From NCBI GenBank assembly GCA_030679955.1, contig JAUXSF010000011.1:62001-126000 (forward strand): DNA of 64,000 bases. The letters run 5' to 3'. The notes under the pieces are model-generated. The model saw nothing but the letters and a program-made list of their open reading frames with translations. It did no database searches and had not been told where the DNA came from. Shown in pieces: positions 41,756-50,536 of this stretch (positions are counted from its first letter, which is position 1; the number at the start of each line of letters is the position of its first letter). Source of the stretch: Chlamydiales bacterium (GTDB lineage: Bacteria > Chlamydiota > Chlamydiia > Chlamydiales > JAJFMA01). Made by a program: the position numbers and the translations under genes.

Positions 41756-42124
41756 ATGAAAACGGTCATTGTTCTATTCGTACTTAACATCTTATTCTCT
41801 CCTGACCTTGCCACAGCTTGTGACCACGATGACCCGCTGGCGATGATTGCTATGGAGCATAATATCGTCGGTGATAGAATTTACCTAGATCCCTCTCAAG
41901 TAATGGTCTCCAATGAAGGCATTTATTTCTTCGTGAACGGACATCAAGCTTTCACGGAAAAAATAGCTTGGGATGAAAATGGCATTTATTGCCTCGTTGA
42001 GGACTTAGGCATGGATTCAATCTCAGATCGATGCCGTATGGGCCATAGAGTCTGGTGTTCACGATGCTGGGGTTGCGTTATAAGGGATTGTCCATATCAT
42101 TGTAGCTGTATGGCCTGGCCTTAA
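41756..42124 (+). CDS. Small Cys-rich secreted protein
   Basis: A 122-residue protein starting at 41756 (AAGGA five bases upstream). The N-terminal 22 residues are a signal peptide (MKTVIVLFVLNILFSPDLATA). The C-terminus is Cys-rich (CRMGHRVWCSRCWGCVIRDC and a CSC pair, residues about 91-119), suggesting disulfides or metal binding outside the cytoplasm. A longer frame starting at 41624 would run through the lepB remnant and is unlikely. No family is recognised. It is followed 32 bases later by another secreted protein gene. Confidence 0.6.
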   Translation: MKTVIVLFVLNILFSPDLATACDHDDPLAMIAMEHNIVGDRIYLDPSQVMVSNEGIYFFVNGHQAFTEKIAWDENGIYCLVEDLGMDSISDRCRMGHRVWCSRCWGCVIRDCPYHCSCMAWP

Positions 42125-42156
42125 AGAATCCAAATGCATAGACACCCCTAAAAACC

Positions 42157-43914
42157 ATGCTTAGATATTTCATCACATGTTTCCTAATAGTCAGAACTGC
42201 TTGCTTCGGCCAAATTCATGATCTTTCTGTAGAACAGGAAACAGTACTAAGTACTTTTGTGAAAACCCTGCTTAAAGATTCTGAGGCAGGTTATGTGGTT
42301 CTTGGTCAAAAGCCAGTATGTGTGGAAGCTTATTTTTCTAAGGATCCTCTACCTGTTAACTCCTCTGCTCACAAACAGTCTACGGCTTTGAGAGCTGGAG
42401 CTAAGATATGGAAGGATCTGGCAGACTCTCCTTCCGACACTATTATCCACGTTTGCGACAAAGAAGACCCTCAGCTACCTAGATACATTCATCTTCTTGT
42501 CATCAACAAACCGCTTTTCTACAAAGTGGTGGATGAGAATTTGCCCCTATTTCAATATGTGTTAGGCCCTGCCGTAACCTCTCAAACTCTTTTGGATGAG
42601 TTACTTTCTAACCACCAAACAATATATTCTCTTCTTAAAGGTAACAAGGTTCTAATAGGGATCGTTCTTGGTTATGGTCCGCAAAATTCGTTGTACGTTG
42701 GACGAAAAGAAAACATCCAAGAAGCTATGGAAGAAGAGGTTCCACCCTTCTTAGCAAATACATTAGTGAAGCAAGAGTTCAACCAAGAATTTTTACCATT
42801 CTCTCCTACTTTTGGCTTTACGTCCGTAGCGGACGAAATAAACAATTTTGAGCAACAAACGACGACCTCTTCCCCAAAGTTAATTACAGAATCGCCACAA
42901 TTTATCTTTGGCTGGGTGAAGAATTCAGAAAATTCAAAAAAAATCATCTCTCAACTGGAAGCCAGTCAAGATGTGATCAATAGATCACTTTTGTATTCTT
43001 CTTCCTTAGAGCAGACGCTTCAACAATTTGGGAAAAAGAAGCACACCTCCAAAAAGACCACGCCTAACTCTGCTGCTATTTCAGAAGACATTGACGAGCT
43101 AATGGCTCGCGCAATTTGGGAAGTAGTTCAGGATTATGACTCCGACTATTTCCCGTATGTTGTGGAAGGCATGCAAACCATGAAATATCAGGGAAAAGTA
43201 GATCGCTTGGCCAGATTCCCTGATTATAGAAGAACATTTCTTCAAGCCAAGGCCAACTTACAAGAAGCTGACCGTCTTTTCGTGCGGTTGAACCAAGATA
43301 CGAGCTTTGTCTCATCGATCCCGTCAAAAGTGGCTTTTCGAACCCTGAAAAACGGCCATGGAGAAACCAAATGTCAAGGTTGCTATGTTTCATTAAGCTA
43401 CAGCATTTTTTCTCCCTTGGATCAGGTTTTGGCGACTGAGAAGAACGTCATGGTCAATCTAAAAAACACCATTCCTGGATTTGCGGCAGGGATCAAAGGA
43501 ATGCGAATCGGTGAAACGAGAGAAGTCCACATTCACCCATCCTTGGCCTACGGGTTCGACACTTCTTTAGATAAGTGCATTTCCTTGCGAGCAGTTGTTC
43601 AGCTTCACGACATTAAGGATAATAGTGAGTTTGACTTGAAGGTAAGTCAGCTGGATTTGGATTTCATCAATAGCGACGACCAGTTGAAGACCGTTGAGAA
43701 CAACTACAAGAACGCCATTATTGAACGTTCTGTAGACCTTGCCCGTTACCTAAAGAAGAGTGATAAACTGAATTTATCAAAGATAATAAAGCATCTTCGT
43801 TCCTTACATGATAGCGGAGATGTCAAATATCCGTTGCTAACCGAAGAGCAGAGAAACTTGGTTAATCAAGTTCATTGGGACATCTACTTTACGGTCCTCC
43901 CATTCAAGTCTTGA
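42157..43914 (+). CDS. Secreted protein with C-terminal FKBP-type peptidyl-prolyl isomerase domain
   Basis: A signal peptide (about 1-19) precedes a long unassigned region (about 20-360). Then comes an FKBP-like domain, recognised from KNTIPGFAAGIKGMRIGETR (about 437-456) and the HPSLAYGF motif (about 463-470), and a helical C-terminus (about 500-585). FKBP-type isomerases catalyse prolyl cis/trans isomerisation, and the chlamydial Mip protein is a shorter member. This protein is more than twice that size, with the domain in the middle-to-C-terminal part. The large N-terminal region resembles nothing I recognise. Extracytoplasmic localisation is likely. Confidence 0.7.
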   Translation: MLRYFITCFLIVRTACFGQIHDLSVEQETVLSTFVKTLLKDSEAGYVVLGQKPVCVEAYFSKDPLPVNSSAHKQSTALRAGAKIWKDLADSPSDTIIHVCDKEDPQLPRYIHLLVINKPLFYKVVDENLPLFQYVLGPAVTSQTLLDELLSNHQTIYSLLKGNKVLIGIVLGYGPQNSLYVGRKENIQEAMEEEVPPFLANTLVKQEFNQEFLPFSPTFGFTSVADEINNFEQQTTTSSPKLITESPQFIFGWVKNSENSKKIISQLEASQDVINRSLLYSSSLEQTLQQFGKKKHTSKKTTPNSAAISEDIDELMARAIWEVVQDYDSDYFPYVVEGMQTMKYQGKVDRLARFPDYRRTFLQAKANLQEADRLFVRLNQDTSFVSSIPSKVAFRTLKNGHGETKCQGCYVSLSYSIFSPLDQVLATEKNVMVNLKNTIPGFAAGIKGMRIGETREVHIHPSLAYGFDTSLDKCISLRAVVQLHDIKDNSEFDLKVSQLDLDFINSDDQLKTVENNYKNAIIERSVDLARYLKKSDKLNLSKIIKHLRSLHDSGDVKYPLLTEEQRNLVNQVHWDIYFTVLPFKS

Positions 43915-43958
43915 CCATCCCGCGTTGGCTAGCTCTTTCCCAAAAATTGGCTCAAGGC

Positions 43959-44735
43959 TTACTCAAGCCTATCCCCCACCCTTTTTAAATTATTAGCTTG
44001 CATTAGTAAATCGGTCATCGCTGCCGGAACGTTTTTATAGTTAGGCAATCTATAGCTGTTTCCAAGTTCTTCAGGGATTTTAGACCCGATCCGGAGCATG
44101 TAAGGGGATGTTAAAATAACTAAGTCCCAACCTGCCCCTAATTGAAGTCGTCCTGGGCAGTGGGTTTCGTTGCAAAGATTTGCAAGGCAAGGGGGCGATC
44201 TCAAGCTTTCGGGAAATTTCAAAAACTGCAGGCCATGCAGTAAAGCTACCGTTATCGTTGAGGATGGTACCAGCACAAACATTACGCTAAAACCTTTAGA
44301 GTCTTCTAGCCTTAAGATCTCCTGTGTTCGACTTGCCCTCCAGCCGTCGAACTCCTCATTATCTCGTAAACAAGGAGAGGAATCAGCGAAATAAAGAGAT
44401 TCAATATACAGCGGCGTAACGACCGGCGTATCGCAAAAAAGAGGGCCGTTTTCGAACTCCACCTGTTCAATTGCCACGTCATCGCGTCTTTTAATATGTA
44501 TTTTATGTTTGTGCCAAGTAATGTGATCTAGCCTTGCGGTTAATTTACCTTGGTCACAATCAAAATGAGTTTCGGATACACCTTTCGGATATGTAAAGTG
44601 ATATGAAAATTCTTTTTTTGAAGTGTTAAAGCTTAATATCCCCAAAACATATGACTTTCCCGCGATCGTAACTATCAACTTTATTGTTTCTGGCTTACTG
44701 GTTCCCGTCCTCTTCGTCGTCGATACTTGACTCAT
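43959..44735 (-). CDS. Protein of unknown function
   Basis: A 258-residue protein starting at 44735 (AAGGTG upstream); an in-frame GTG at 44771 would add twelve residues. No signal peptide or clear membrane segment. The N-terminal half looks beta-rich (IKLIVTIAGKSYVLGILSF) and the C-terminal half is mixed, with several Cys in PPCLANLCNETHCPG. It is divergent from the HigBA-like module. No family is recognised. Confidence 0.55.
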   Translation of the reverse strand: MSQVSTTKRTGTSKPETIKLIVTIAGKSYVLGILSFNTSKKEFSYHFTYPKGVSETHFDCDQGKLTARLDHITWHKHKIHIKRRDDVAIEQVEFENGPLFCDTPVVTPLYIESLYFADSSPCLRDNEEFDGWRASRTQEILRLEDSKGFSVMFVLVPSSTITVALLHGLQFLKFPESLRSPPCLANLCNETHCPGRLQLGAGWDLVILTSPYMLRIGSKIPEELGNSYRLPNYKNVPAAMTDLLMQANNLKRVGDRLE

Positions 44736-44821
44736 CTCAACACCTTCTAGGTTATCAATCCTTACAGTCACCCTATTGACTCGTCAGTGGTTCCACTCCG
44801 CAAAAACTAGTATTGTATAGA

Positions 44822-44839
44822 TGTAGCTTATTTGCTACA
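44822..44839 (+). promoter_or_regulatory. Candidate operator upstream of the HigBA-like module
   Basis: A dyad TGTAGC (44822-44827) and GCTACA (44834-44839) lies 8 bases before the toxin start codon, just downstream of a TATAGA-like -10. This is a plausible autoregulatory site of the toxin-antitoxin pair. Confidence 0.4.
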
Positions 44840-44847
44840 ATGAAGAT

Positions 44848-45186
44848 ATGCACGAGACTACCGACCTTCGAATCTACGAAACTGCTGACGGACAGACACC
44901 GTTCGTTGAATGGGAAAAAGGATTAGACTCCACCGCAAAAGGAGCGGTCCGCGCACGACTTAACCGGCTGCGGATAGGAAATTTTGGTGACTGCAAGCCC
45001 GTAGTTGGTGCTAAGATATTTGAGCTTCGAATCGACTACGGACCTGGATACCGCATCTATTTTGCTAAGCAAGGACGCAAACTTGTAATTCTCCTTTGTG
45101 GTGGCAACAAACGTGGCCAAAACAGAGACATAAAAAAGGCCAGCGAGTACTGGCAAGATTATCAATCTCGAACCGACGAGGACTAA
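44848..45186 (+). CDS. RelE/HigB-like (phage Gp49-type) toxin
   Basis: A 112-residue toxin of the addiction-module killer family. Diagnostic stretches are PFVEWEKGLDSTAKGAVRAR (about 18-37), KIFELRIDYGPGYRIYFAKQ (about 57-76) and ILLCGGNKRGQNRDIKKA (about 81-98). Toxins of this type cleave mRNA on the ribosome. The toxin gene comes first and is followed by the antitoxin after one base, the usual order for this family. Confidence 0.9.
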   Translation: MHETTDLRIYETADGQTPFVEWEKGLDSTAKGAVRARLNRLRIGNFGDCKPVVGAKIFELRIDYGPGYRIYFAKQGRKLVILLCGGNKRGQNRDIKKASEYWQDYQSRTDED

Positions 45187-45187
45187 T

Positions 45188-45481
45188 ATGGCAAGAAGTA
45201 ATAGTTATAAAGAACATCTTCATGAGCAGCTACAAGAACCCGACGCAGCAGCAGCCTATTTAAACGCTGCATTAGAGGACGAAGATCTCCATGTATTCCT
45301 TCTGGCACTTCGCGACATTACAGAAGCGCAAGGCGGAATGAGTCATCTTGCCAAAGAAACCGACCTTAACCGTGAAAGCTTGTACAAAACACTCTCAATG
45401 CGTGGCAATCCTCGACTTTCTAGCCTACGCTCAGTTCTTGGAGCGTGTGGTCTAGCGATCTCTATTCAACCTTCGCGCTAG
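45188..45481 (+). CDS. HigA-like helix-turn-helix antitoxin
   Basis: A 97-residue DNA-binding antitoxin of the addiction-module antidote family. The helix-turn-helix lies at about 54-80 (SHLAKETDLNRESLYKTLS), followed by GNPRLSSLRSVLGACGL, a family hallmark. It should neutralise the upstream toxin and repress the operon. Confidence 0.9.
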   Translation: MARSNSYKEHLHEQLQEPDAAAAYLNAALEDEDLHVFLLALRDITEAQGGMSHLAKETDLNRESLYKTLSMRGNPRLSSLRSVLGACGLAISIQPSR

Positions 45482-45513
45482 GCTGGCTTTCTGATTTTTT
45501 AAGTCTGAGGAGC

Positions 45514-45777
45514 TTATATACGCCCAGCAGTTCCAAGCGTTCCCCTCTCTGAAACATCGCTCAAGGATTCGTTCAAACGGTGATGAATAAATTCCTTCAG
45601 ATAAAGTGGGTATCTTTCGATGACTTCTCGATTAGATTGACCAGCATATTCTACGTTTGGATAGAGTCGATACGAGTAAATCCAAGCTTTGAACTTTCGG
45701 TCATACCAAGGTTTAATTTCCCCAACTTCTTGTAGAGCTAGTGCTAGATGTGCAGCTAATTCTTTATTGGCGGCCAT
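45514..45777 (-). CDS. Small protein of a widespread unnamed family
   Basis: An 87-residue protein with a conserved-looking core WIYSYRLYPNVEYAGQSNREVIERYPLYLKEFI, containing the YAG-x-S/T and YPLYLKEFI segments common to a family of short uncharacterised proteins found in genomes rich in toxin-antitoxin genes. No signal peptide. It is convergent with the HigBA-like pair (33-base gap), which suggests a possible link to it, but the function is unknown. Confidence 0.6.
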   Translation of the reverse strand: MAANKELAAHLALALQEVGEIKPWYDRKFKAWIYSYRLYPNVEYAGQSNREVIERYPLYLKEFIHHRLNESLSDVSERGTLGTAGRI

Positions 45778-46124
45778 ATTTTCCCCTTCTAGGTTGCTTT
45801 GCTGTGCCTACAAGCATGAAGGATAATACATTGATCGTCATTTCAGCGATCAAAAATTTGATTTAATTGGGCAGAAATCTCACTGCAACGTTTTATGTCG
45901 TTCTTTCAGAACTCGGCTGCTTTACTGGAAATACCCAGGCCTCTCGTCCTCGCTACGCTCGTCCTTCGACCTGGGCTGTATTATATCGACCCTTCGGGCC
46001 TCAGGATAGCCCTAGCGGCCTGAAAGGCTGCCATGTCATAGGCCAGATTGGAGTGTGAACTCAGCGAACACGAAAGCATGCGCCGCACCCTAGATCCACT
46101 TGTCCATAAGGTCCATCGAGTCCA
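45778..46124. other. 347-bp intergenic region without a real gene
   Basis: Contents: a hairpin-like block at 45934-45975 (CCCAGG with CCTGGG, enclosing two near copies of CGTCCTCGCTACG-type sequence), a second GC-rich block to about 46030, and a GTCCAC-type repeat at 46092-46124. An open frame at 45867-46058 has no ribosome binding site and is built of the repeat, so I do not call it. Confidence 0.7.
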
Positions 46125-46135
46125 TTAAGCCGCTT
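46092..46135. repeat. GTCCAC-type periodic repeat at the lepB 3' end
   Basis: Five related units (ATCCACTTG, TCCATAAGG, TCCATCGAG, TCCATTAAG and so on) in tandem, running into the lepB stop codon. The block and the adjoining lepB tail recur at 41581-41667. Confidence 0.65.
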
Positions 46136-48050
46136 TTCTTTTGTGGTACAGCGGTGTGGTCATCAACAGGTGGTGACGATACCACCAAATGAGGCCTATT
46201 ATCGCTGCAATCGCCCAAATGATGATTGTTGGCAATCCAAACCATGCTCCACTAGCATGATTAGGGAAACCCCACCTATCGCCTATCGGCCAAAGAATAG
46301 TTATCGGGGACCCCTCAATATTCGCTTCCGGAACAAAACCAAAGGTACGGCTATCAGCACTACGTGCATGGTTGTCACCAAGCACAACATACTGCCCTTC
46401 AGGAACTGTGAGGCCAAAAGCACGGATAAAAGAGGCATCAATCTTGTTATCTTTAAGTGGTGGTCCATGGTCGCGGAAAGCAATGTACGGACGTGTTGGT
46501 GTCGCTGCTTTCTGACGCGCTAGCTCTGATTCGTTGAACTTTGTTAAAACAGGATCATCCTTGCGAAGCAATAAGCCACCCATCGTGTATAAGTCGCCAT
46601 TTCTGAAATACGCAAAGCGAGCAGGAAAACCCAACTGGTCCGGTGAATATGGAGCAAATACGTTATTAAACTCCATACCTAGGTTGTAGAGAAACTGTAT
46701 GTTTTCTGGTGTGGGCTTGTACAAGGGATGGTCAGCAGGAACTTCTGAGCGAACTCCTCCCCAACCCATGCTGTAAACTTTGCCATAATACATCTCGTAG
46801 GTGCCGTCTGGAACTCCTGGCAGTTCAGGGCTAGAAGGATTAAAACGTGTCCCTTCGATTTGCCAAGGTGCCGCAAAGCCTTTCTGCACAACGAAGCGAG
46901 ATGTGTACATAGTTGCCATCAGTGCCTGTAGTTGGCTCTCTCGAAGAGGTATGACGGTCACAAATGGTGTTAATGCCACACGCATCTGGCCATATGAGGA
47001 ATCACCAACACGAGGCTTTGGGTTTGTCAGATTTGGCGTATGACGAAGCTCCAAATATAGCGGGGCATCTTCCAAGCTTTTGGTATCAACCGAGCTATAT
47101 GACTTAACTTCTTGCTTCGTCAACAACCTTGCCATAGCGAAGTTGCGCATTCCCAAGAAATCGGTGTATGTTTGTATGCTGTCATGTGGCTCTAAGGCGG
47201 CAAGAGGATTATCCTTCACCCATTCATGCCCGTTATAGACCATACCTTCCGAACTATTGTAAGATGTTGCGGTAAACTTTCCAGCTGGCTGGTTAAACTG
47301 CTTCAGTATGACTTCGTAACCTGATGAACTCCGGTTCGGACGGTCTAACGAAACACGACCTTCAAAGGTGTTGATAGGGATATGCTCAAGCTTTTCCATT
47401 CCTGGGCTAGATAGTTCAGGCGAAATGTCATTGCCATCGCGATCGACCCCATAAATGCGGCCGCCATAGAAATATAGGCTATCGCCTGGCACGCCCATTT
47501 CACGCTTGATATAGCGCTTCTTACCGGGAAAGAATCCCCAGTAAACGGTATCGGTATCTGGAAGGTCGATATTAGCTCCCGACCAAATGACGACACCTCC
47601 GCGCTTAACCGCGCTTGGGTTAAAATAGAGATGTTTGTTCTGTAATGGAAGATTGATACCAAACGCTGTTTTGCTAACGAGTAAATGGTCTTGCTCGGCA
47701 AAGGTCGGACGCATAGACCCTGTCGGTATTTTAAACGGTTCGAACCACATTTGTCTGACGCATGTCGCAACAATAAGTGCCACGACGATGGCTAGAATAA
47801 ACTCTCCTACATACCACAGAGTTGTTCGCTTCTGCTTGGCAAATTCTAATGCTTCCAACTCGCGAGCCAATTCGTCAGAGCGCTTGCGGTCTTTCTGCAG
47901 GCTAGCTTCGTCGAGATCAGACAAGAGTCCTTCAAGCCTGGTAAGTTGTCGCGTCTCTAACGTGCTTCCGTATTTTTCATACCACTTAATGCGTTCGCGT
48001 AAAATGTGACGTGATTTGCTTAGCGAATAAAGACTTCTATTCCAGAACAT
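46125..48050 (-). CDS. lepB: Signal peptidase I, long chlamydial type
   Basis: A membrane serine protease that removes signal peptides. Residues 1-75 are a charged coiled coil and about 79-98 a membrane helix. The catalytic Ser112 is in PTGSMRPT, Lys182 is in RYIKREMGVPGD, and the GDNHARSADSR box is near residue 583. Between the last two is a roughly 390-residue insertion. A C-terminal helix (about 610-630) ends in HKRKAA. The normal bacterial enzyme has about 250-320 residues; the 641-residue version matches chlamydial LepB (about 628). Divergent from the efflux operon. Confidence 0.95.
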   Translation of the reverse strand: MFWNRSLYSLSKSRHILRERIKWYEKYGSTLETRQLTRLEGLLSDLDEASLQKDRKRSDELARELEALEFAKQKRTTLWYVGEFILAIVVALIVATCVRQMWFEPFKIPTGSMRPTFAEQDHLLVSKTAFGINLPLQNKHLYFNPSAVKRGGVVIWSGANIDLPDTDTVYWGFFPGKKRYIKREMGVPGDSLYFYGGRIYGVDRDGNDISPELSSPGMEKLEHIPINTFEGRVSLDRPNRSSSGYEVILKQFNQPAGKFTATSYNSSEGMVYNGHEWVKDNPLAALEPHDSIQTYTDFLGMRNFAMARLLTKQEVKSYSSVDTKSLEDAPLYLELRHTPNLTNPKPRVGDSSYGQMRVALTPFVTVIPLRESQLQALMATMYTSRFVVQKGFAAPWQIEGTRFNPSSPELPGVPDGTYEMYYGKVYSMGWGGVRSEVPADHPLYKPTPENIQFLYNLGMEFNNVFAPYSPDQLGFPARFAYFRNGDLYTMGGLLLRKDDPVLTKFNESELARQKAATPTRPYIAFRDHGPPLKDNKIDASFIRAFGLTVPEGQYVVLGDNHARSADSRTFGFVPEANIEGSPITILWPIGDRWGFPNHASGAWFGLPTIIIWAIAAIIGLIWWYRHHLLMTTPLYHKRKAA

Positions 48051-48169
48051 TATCTATCTCTAGGCTAGAGTGATGAAGGGAGAATCGTATCTCATACGAA
48101 TCTTTAAGTCGAGCGCTGCTTATCTTTATTGTTTTCAATCTGCCTGGGGTTTGGTATATATCGCCCCTT

Positions 48170-50536
48170 ATGCGAATTATCTTTTTGCTTTTTTGTCTGA
48201 TCGCGCCGCTTTTTGCTGAAGCGTCGAGGAAACCTATACGCATTGCTATGGTGATGGATGGCCCATCACAGTCGCTAGAGAATATCCGCGACATTTTTCA
48301 GAAAGAAATCGCTGACTTGATGGACCGTGAACAACTCATTGAGTTCTCGGATCCCACACAATTTATGGGCGATTGGTCGGAGGCGCTTATTAGCAAAGAG
48401 GTCTCGCGAGCTCTGCGAAACCCACAAATCGATATTGTTGTCGCTGTAGGCCCTATTGCTTCTAACGATATAGGGCTGCGCAAGAACCTGCCAAAACCCT
48501 CTTTTGCTCCTTTTATTATTGATCATGCTTTGCAAGGCTTGCCTTTCCATGAAGGGGCCTCAGGCGTGCACAATCTGAACTACCTCACCTTTCCCACGGA
48601 TGTTGAGCGCGATATTCAGATCTTCCAACAGCTAAAGCCTTTTCAACATCTAACTTTCCTCACCTCTGGATCGCTATCCGACGCTATCCCTGCCTTGAAA
48701 ACAGCTCTGAAGATTATTACCAATAAGCTGGGGATTGATCTGCGCTTTGTGGGTGTAGCCAATTCGTCAAAAAAGGCTCTTGCAGCCATCCCTGATAACA
48801 CCGAAGCCATCTACTTATTGCCATTGCTACAAATGTCGTTACAAGAGACTAAAGAGCTTATCGATGGCATAAACGAACGTAAAATCCCCTCTTTTACGCT
48901 CTCTGGCAGAACCTATGTCGAAGCTGGTGTTCTGGCAACAATGACCCCTGACTCCAATCTAACGCGTTTAGGCCGCCGCTTGGCGCTGAATATTCAACGG
49001 ACGCTTTTTGGCGAAGAGCCCGGCAACCTGATCGTAGACGTGCCAACGAGCGAACAGCTTATCCTAAATATGGAGACAGCCTGCATTATTGATGCAGTAC
49101 CCTCATGGGAACTGTTGCTAGATGCTGAGGTGGTGAAAGAGCGCGACATCGTACCAAAAGAGCCGATAGGCCTGCTGGAGGCTGTCGACGAAGCCTTGTG
49201 GGCCAATGCCTCCTTAATTGCTGCGCAAAATGCCGTCGCGTCGGGCTGTGAGGATGTGAACAAAGCCTTTGCTCCGCTACTTCCACAGGTAGAAGTAAAA
49301 ACTTTTGGCAGAATTATCGATAAAGACCGTGCGATAAAAAGCCAGGGATGGGAGCCACAAAAAGCGCTGTACGGCGGAGCATCGGCTACGCAGGTTGTAT
49401 ACTCCAATCGTCTGCTGGGTGGCTATAGCATCGAGAAATCCAAACAGCTAGCGCGACGCGACCACTACGACTCCATTTATCTAGACACAGTTTTGGACGT
49501 CTCCATTTCCTACTTTAATTTGCTGCGAGCGAAGACGTTGCAGGATATTCAGCTGGCTAACCTGCGTCGGACACGTTCCAACTTGGTAACAGCCCGCCAA
49601 CGCGTGGCTGTAGGCCAAGCACGTTCTAGCGAGGTTTTCCGTTGGGAGAGTGAAGTAGCCACCAATCGCACCAACGCCGTGCGTGCTGCCTATAATGTGC
49701 GTTCAGCACGCGTGAATCTTAATCAGATTCTGAATAGAGATCAGGCTTGCCCTATTTCGGTGGAAAAAGTTACAGCGAACGATTGCTTCTGGGTATTGAA
49801 TGCCGATTGGTTCGAGCATAATATCGCCGACAGCAAAGGGCTAGAAGCCCTCAGTGATTTTTCGGTTCATGAAGGTTACAGGCTATCCCCCGCTATCCAT
49901 GAGATGAAACACCTCATTTGCGCGCAAGCTACAGCTTTAGGCGTGGCAAACCGCGCTTTCTTTGCGCCCGATGTAGGGCTGTCGGCGGAGGTCCGTGATC
50001 GCTGGTATGAGGGCGGGAAAGGAACTAATGGTATCCTCTCTACCAATGGCAAAGACTGGGTACTAGCATTCTCCGTTAATTTCCCGCTATACACTGGCGG
50101 AGCTCGAGACGCGGACAAGCGCAAGGCCTTTGATGATCTGTTACGACTCTCATGCGAGCTAACAGCACTAGAGCAAAAAATTGAAGAGGCCGTTCGTATC
50201 AGCATTAATAATGCCTCGGCTTCCTACGCGGCAATTGGCCTATCGTTATCCTCTGCGACGGCAGCTGGCAAAAACCTTAGTCTGGTAACCGATGCCTATT
50301 CTAAAGGTGCCGCCACGATCATTGATTTACTAGATGCCCAGAACCAAGCGCTTATCGCCGAGCTTATTGCGGCGAATGCAGAATATGACTTTCTAATCGA
50401 TTTAGTTCGCCTACAGCGTGCCATGGGCCGCTTTGACTTTCTGTCCAATGAAGTCGAACGCGCAGCCATTATGTGCCGACTGAGTGAATTTATAGAAGAA
50501 CACCGAAAGGATTATCCATGCGTGTCAACTCCTTAA
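48170..50536 (+). CDS. TolC-family outer membrane efflux protein fused to an ABC substrate-binding-like domain
   Basis: A signal peptide (about 1-19) is followed by a periplasmic-binding-protein-like domain (about 20-310) of the ABC_sub_bind family (IDIVVAVGPIASNDIG, LTFLTSGSLSDAIPAL, IYLLPLLQMS). The C-terminal half (about 350-770) is the TolC outer-membrane factor with heptad-rich helices and the signature GAATIIDLLDAQNQALIAEL. Normal TolC has only the second part (about 450-500 residues). The gene overlaps the adaptor gene by 19 bases, so outer channel, adaptor and pump are encoded in one operon. Confidence 0.83.
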   Translation: MRIIFLLFCLIAPLFAEASRKPIRIAMVMDGPSQSLENIRDIFQKEIADLMDREQLIEFSDPTQFMGDWSEALISKEVSRALRNPQIDIVVAVGPIASNDIGLRKNLPKPSFAPFIIDHALQGLPFHEGASGVHNLNYLTFPTDVERDIQIFQQLKPFQHLTFLTSGSLSDAIPALKTALKIITNKLGIDLRFVGVANSSKKALAAIPDNTEAIYLLPLLQMSLQETKELIDGINERKIPSFTLSGRTYVEAGVLATMTPDSNLTRLGRRLALNIQRTLFGEEPGNLIVDVPTSEQLILNMETACIIDAVPSWELLLDAEVVKERDIVPKEPIGLLEAVDEALWANASLIAAQNAVASGCEDVNKAFAPLLPQVEVKTFGRIIDKDRAIKSQGWEPQKALYGGASATQVVYSNRLLGGYSIEKSKQLARRDHYDSIYLDTVLDVSISYFNLLRAKTLQDIQLANLRRTRSNLVTARQRVAVGQARSSEVFRWESEVATNRTNAVRAAYNVRSARVNLNQILNRDQACPISVEKVTANDCFWVLNADWFEHNIADSKGLEALSDFSVHEGYRLSPAIHEMKHLICAQATALGVANRAFFAPDVGLSAEVRDRWYEGGKGTNGILSTNGKDWVLAFSVNFPLYTGGARDADKRKAFDDLLRLSCELTALEQKIEEAVRISINNASASYAAIGLSLSSATAAGKNLSLVTDAYSKGAATIIDLLDAQNQALIAELIAANAEYDFLIDLVRLQRAMGRFDFLSNEVERAAIMCRLSEFIEEHRKDYPCVSTP

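Noticed and set aside
45867-46058. 63-codon open frame between the 45514 gene and lepB
   Set aside because: No ribosome binding site; the protein is low-quality and made from GC-rich repeat sequence that also forms hairpins.
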